A stretch of 64,000 nt of DNA from JAJEDW01 sp963555775 (GTDB taxonomy: Bacteria > Acidobacteriota > Terriglobia > 20CM-2-55-15): contig CAUVWY020000004.1 of NCBI GenBank assembly GCA_963555775.3, positions 124,001-188,000 of the forward strand, given 5' to 3'. A program made the position numbers and the translations under genes. The notes beneath the pieces are model-generated. The model did no database searches. It saw only the letters and a program-made list of their open reading frames with translations, and was not told the origin of the DNA. Each line of letters starts with the position of its first letter. Position 1 is the first letter of the stretch. This document shows positions 63,745 through 64,000 of the stretch, one piece after another.

Positions 63745-63996
63745 TCATTCTTCGGAGGACAGAAATTTGGTCCGGCAGTCGTCCGAGCAGAAGTACACGC
63801 TTTCGCCGTTGTGCACGGCGGTGGGGGAACCCTCGGATGTGACGTAGGTGCCGCACACGGGGTCTTTGAAGAGCTTGCCGGTGCGGGTGGCCCGGGCGGC
63901 GCCGGGCTCGTTCGGTTCGGGGCCTCTTTCACCGCCGGACTTGGGCGATGCCACGATGCCGCGGACGAACGAAAGCACGGCCATCACGATAAACAC
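63745..63996 (-). CDS. YHS-domain membrane-anchored protein
   Basis: An 83-residue frame at the window edge; starts are GTG 63996 and ATG 63984, or the gene may extend outside. A hydrophobic N-terminus (FIVMAVLSFVRGIV) anchors it. Residues about 40-80 are a YHS metal-binding domain: KDPVCGTYV, AVHNGESVYFCSDDCRTKF. YHS domains bind metal in copper-ATPase partners and monooxygenases, but no such gene is in view. Confidence 0.7.
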   Translation of the reverse strand: MFIVMAVLSFVRGIVASPKSGGERGPEPNEPGAARATRTGKLFKDPVCGTYVTSEGSPTAVHNGESVYFCSDDCRTKFLSSEE

Positions 63997-64000
63997 CAGA

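Overview
The window is about 64 kb of GC-rich bacterial chromosome. Several traits suggest an Acidobacteriota-like Gram-negative bacterium: split glycine decarboxylase genes (gcvPA/gcvPB), a bacillithiol-type deacetylase, secreted PQQ dehydrogenases, a DUF6152 protein, a DUF5916 outer-membrane protein, Mpl-type murein recycling and an alternative complex III cluster. The phylum is an inference from gene content, because there is no rRNA here.

Layout. 0-3.7 kb: exported proteins ending at a strong terminator. 3.8-9.4 kb: a quinol-oxidising Act operon (pentahaem cytochrome, molybdopterin-type subunit, Fe-S subunit, NrfD, ActD) in which the ActB halves are separate genes and ActE/ActF are not seen. 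9.9-18.6 kb (minus): a parvulin-TPR protein, two PQQ dehydrogenases, and an overlapping mazG / MenC-like / amidohydrolase run. 18.7-20.6 kb: ribF fused to a glutaredoxin-like domain, overlapping a bshB1-like gene. 21.3-26.4 kb: M48 protease, tRNA-Asp, DUF6880 protein, ribA, a lipoprotein and a MoaD-MoaE fusion. 26.4-31.4 kb: decayed DNA (two copies of a ~166-bp repeat, a broken aminotransferase, an IS1634 fragment) around a DUF5916 protein. 31.5-39 kb (minus): a polyamine-synthase/transporter-like membrane protein and gcvT-gcvH-gcvPA-gcvPB. 39-46 kb: an amidohydrolase lipoprotein, a 2-hydroxyacid dehydrogenase, ldcA-mpl murein recycling, a Cys-less DJ-1 protein and map. 46-52 kb: a HicB-like small protein overlapping an AddB-AddA-like helicase-nuclease pair.

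52.4-60.1 kb is a mobile-element hotspot around tRNA-Ala. A complete 3,102-bp IS1595-type transposon, with 23-bp inverted repeats and a perfect 8-bp target duplication, carries a transposase, a DNA methyltransferase fused to an HNH nuclease-like domain, and two small proteins; it has split a small zinc-ribbon gene. Next to it an IS21-type element (istA/istB) has split a phytoene-desaturase-like oxidoreductase and is flanked by a 38-bp direct repeat, far longer than usual for this family. Removing one repeat copy plus the element would restore a 527-residue reading frame. serS, htpG and a YHS-domain protein close the window.

A family of dispersed, partly palindromic intergenic repeats appears at about 9.4-9.9, 20.6-21.2, 34.0-34.5, 52.3 and 63.6 kb. 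The best candidate for an undescribed system is the transposon-borne methyltransferase-HNH module; the AddAB-like pair translationally coupled to a HicB-like protein comes second.
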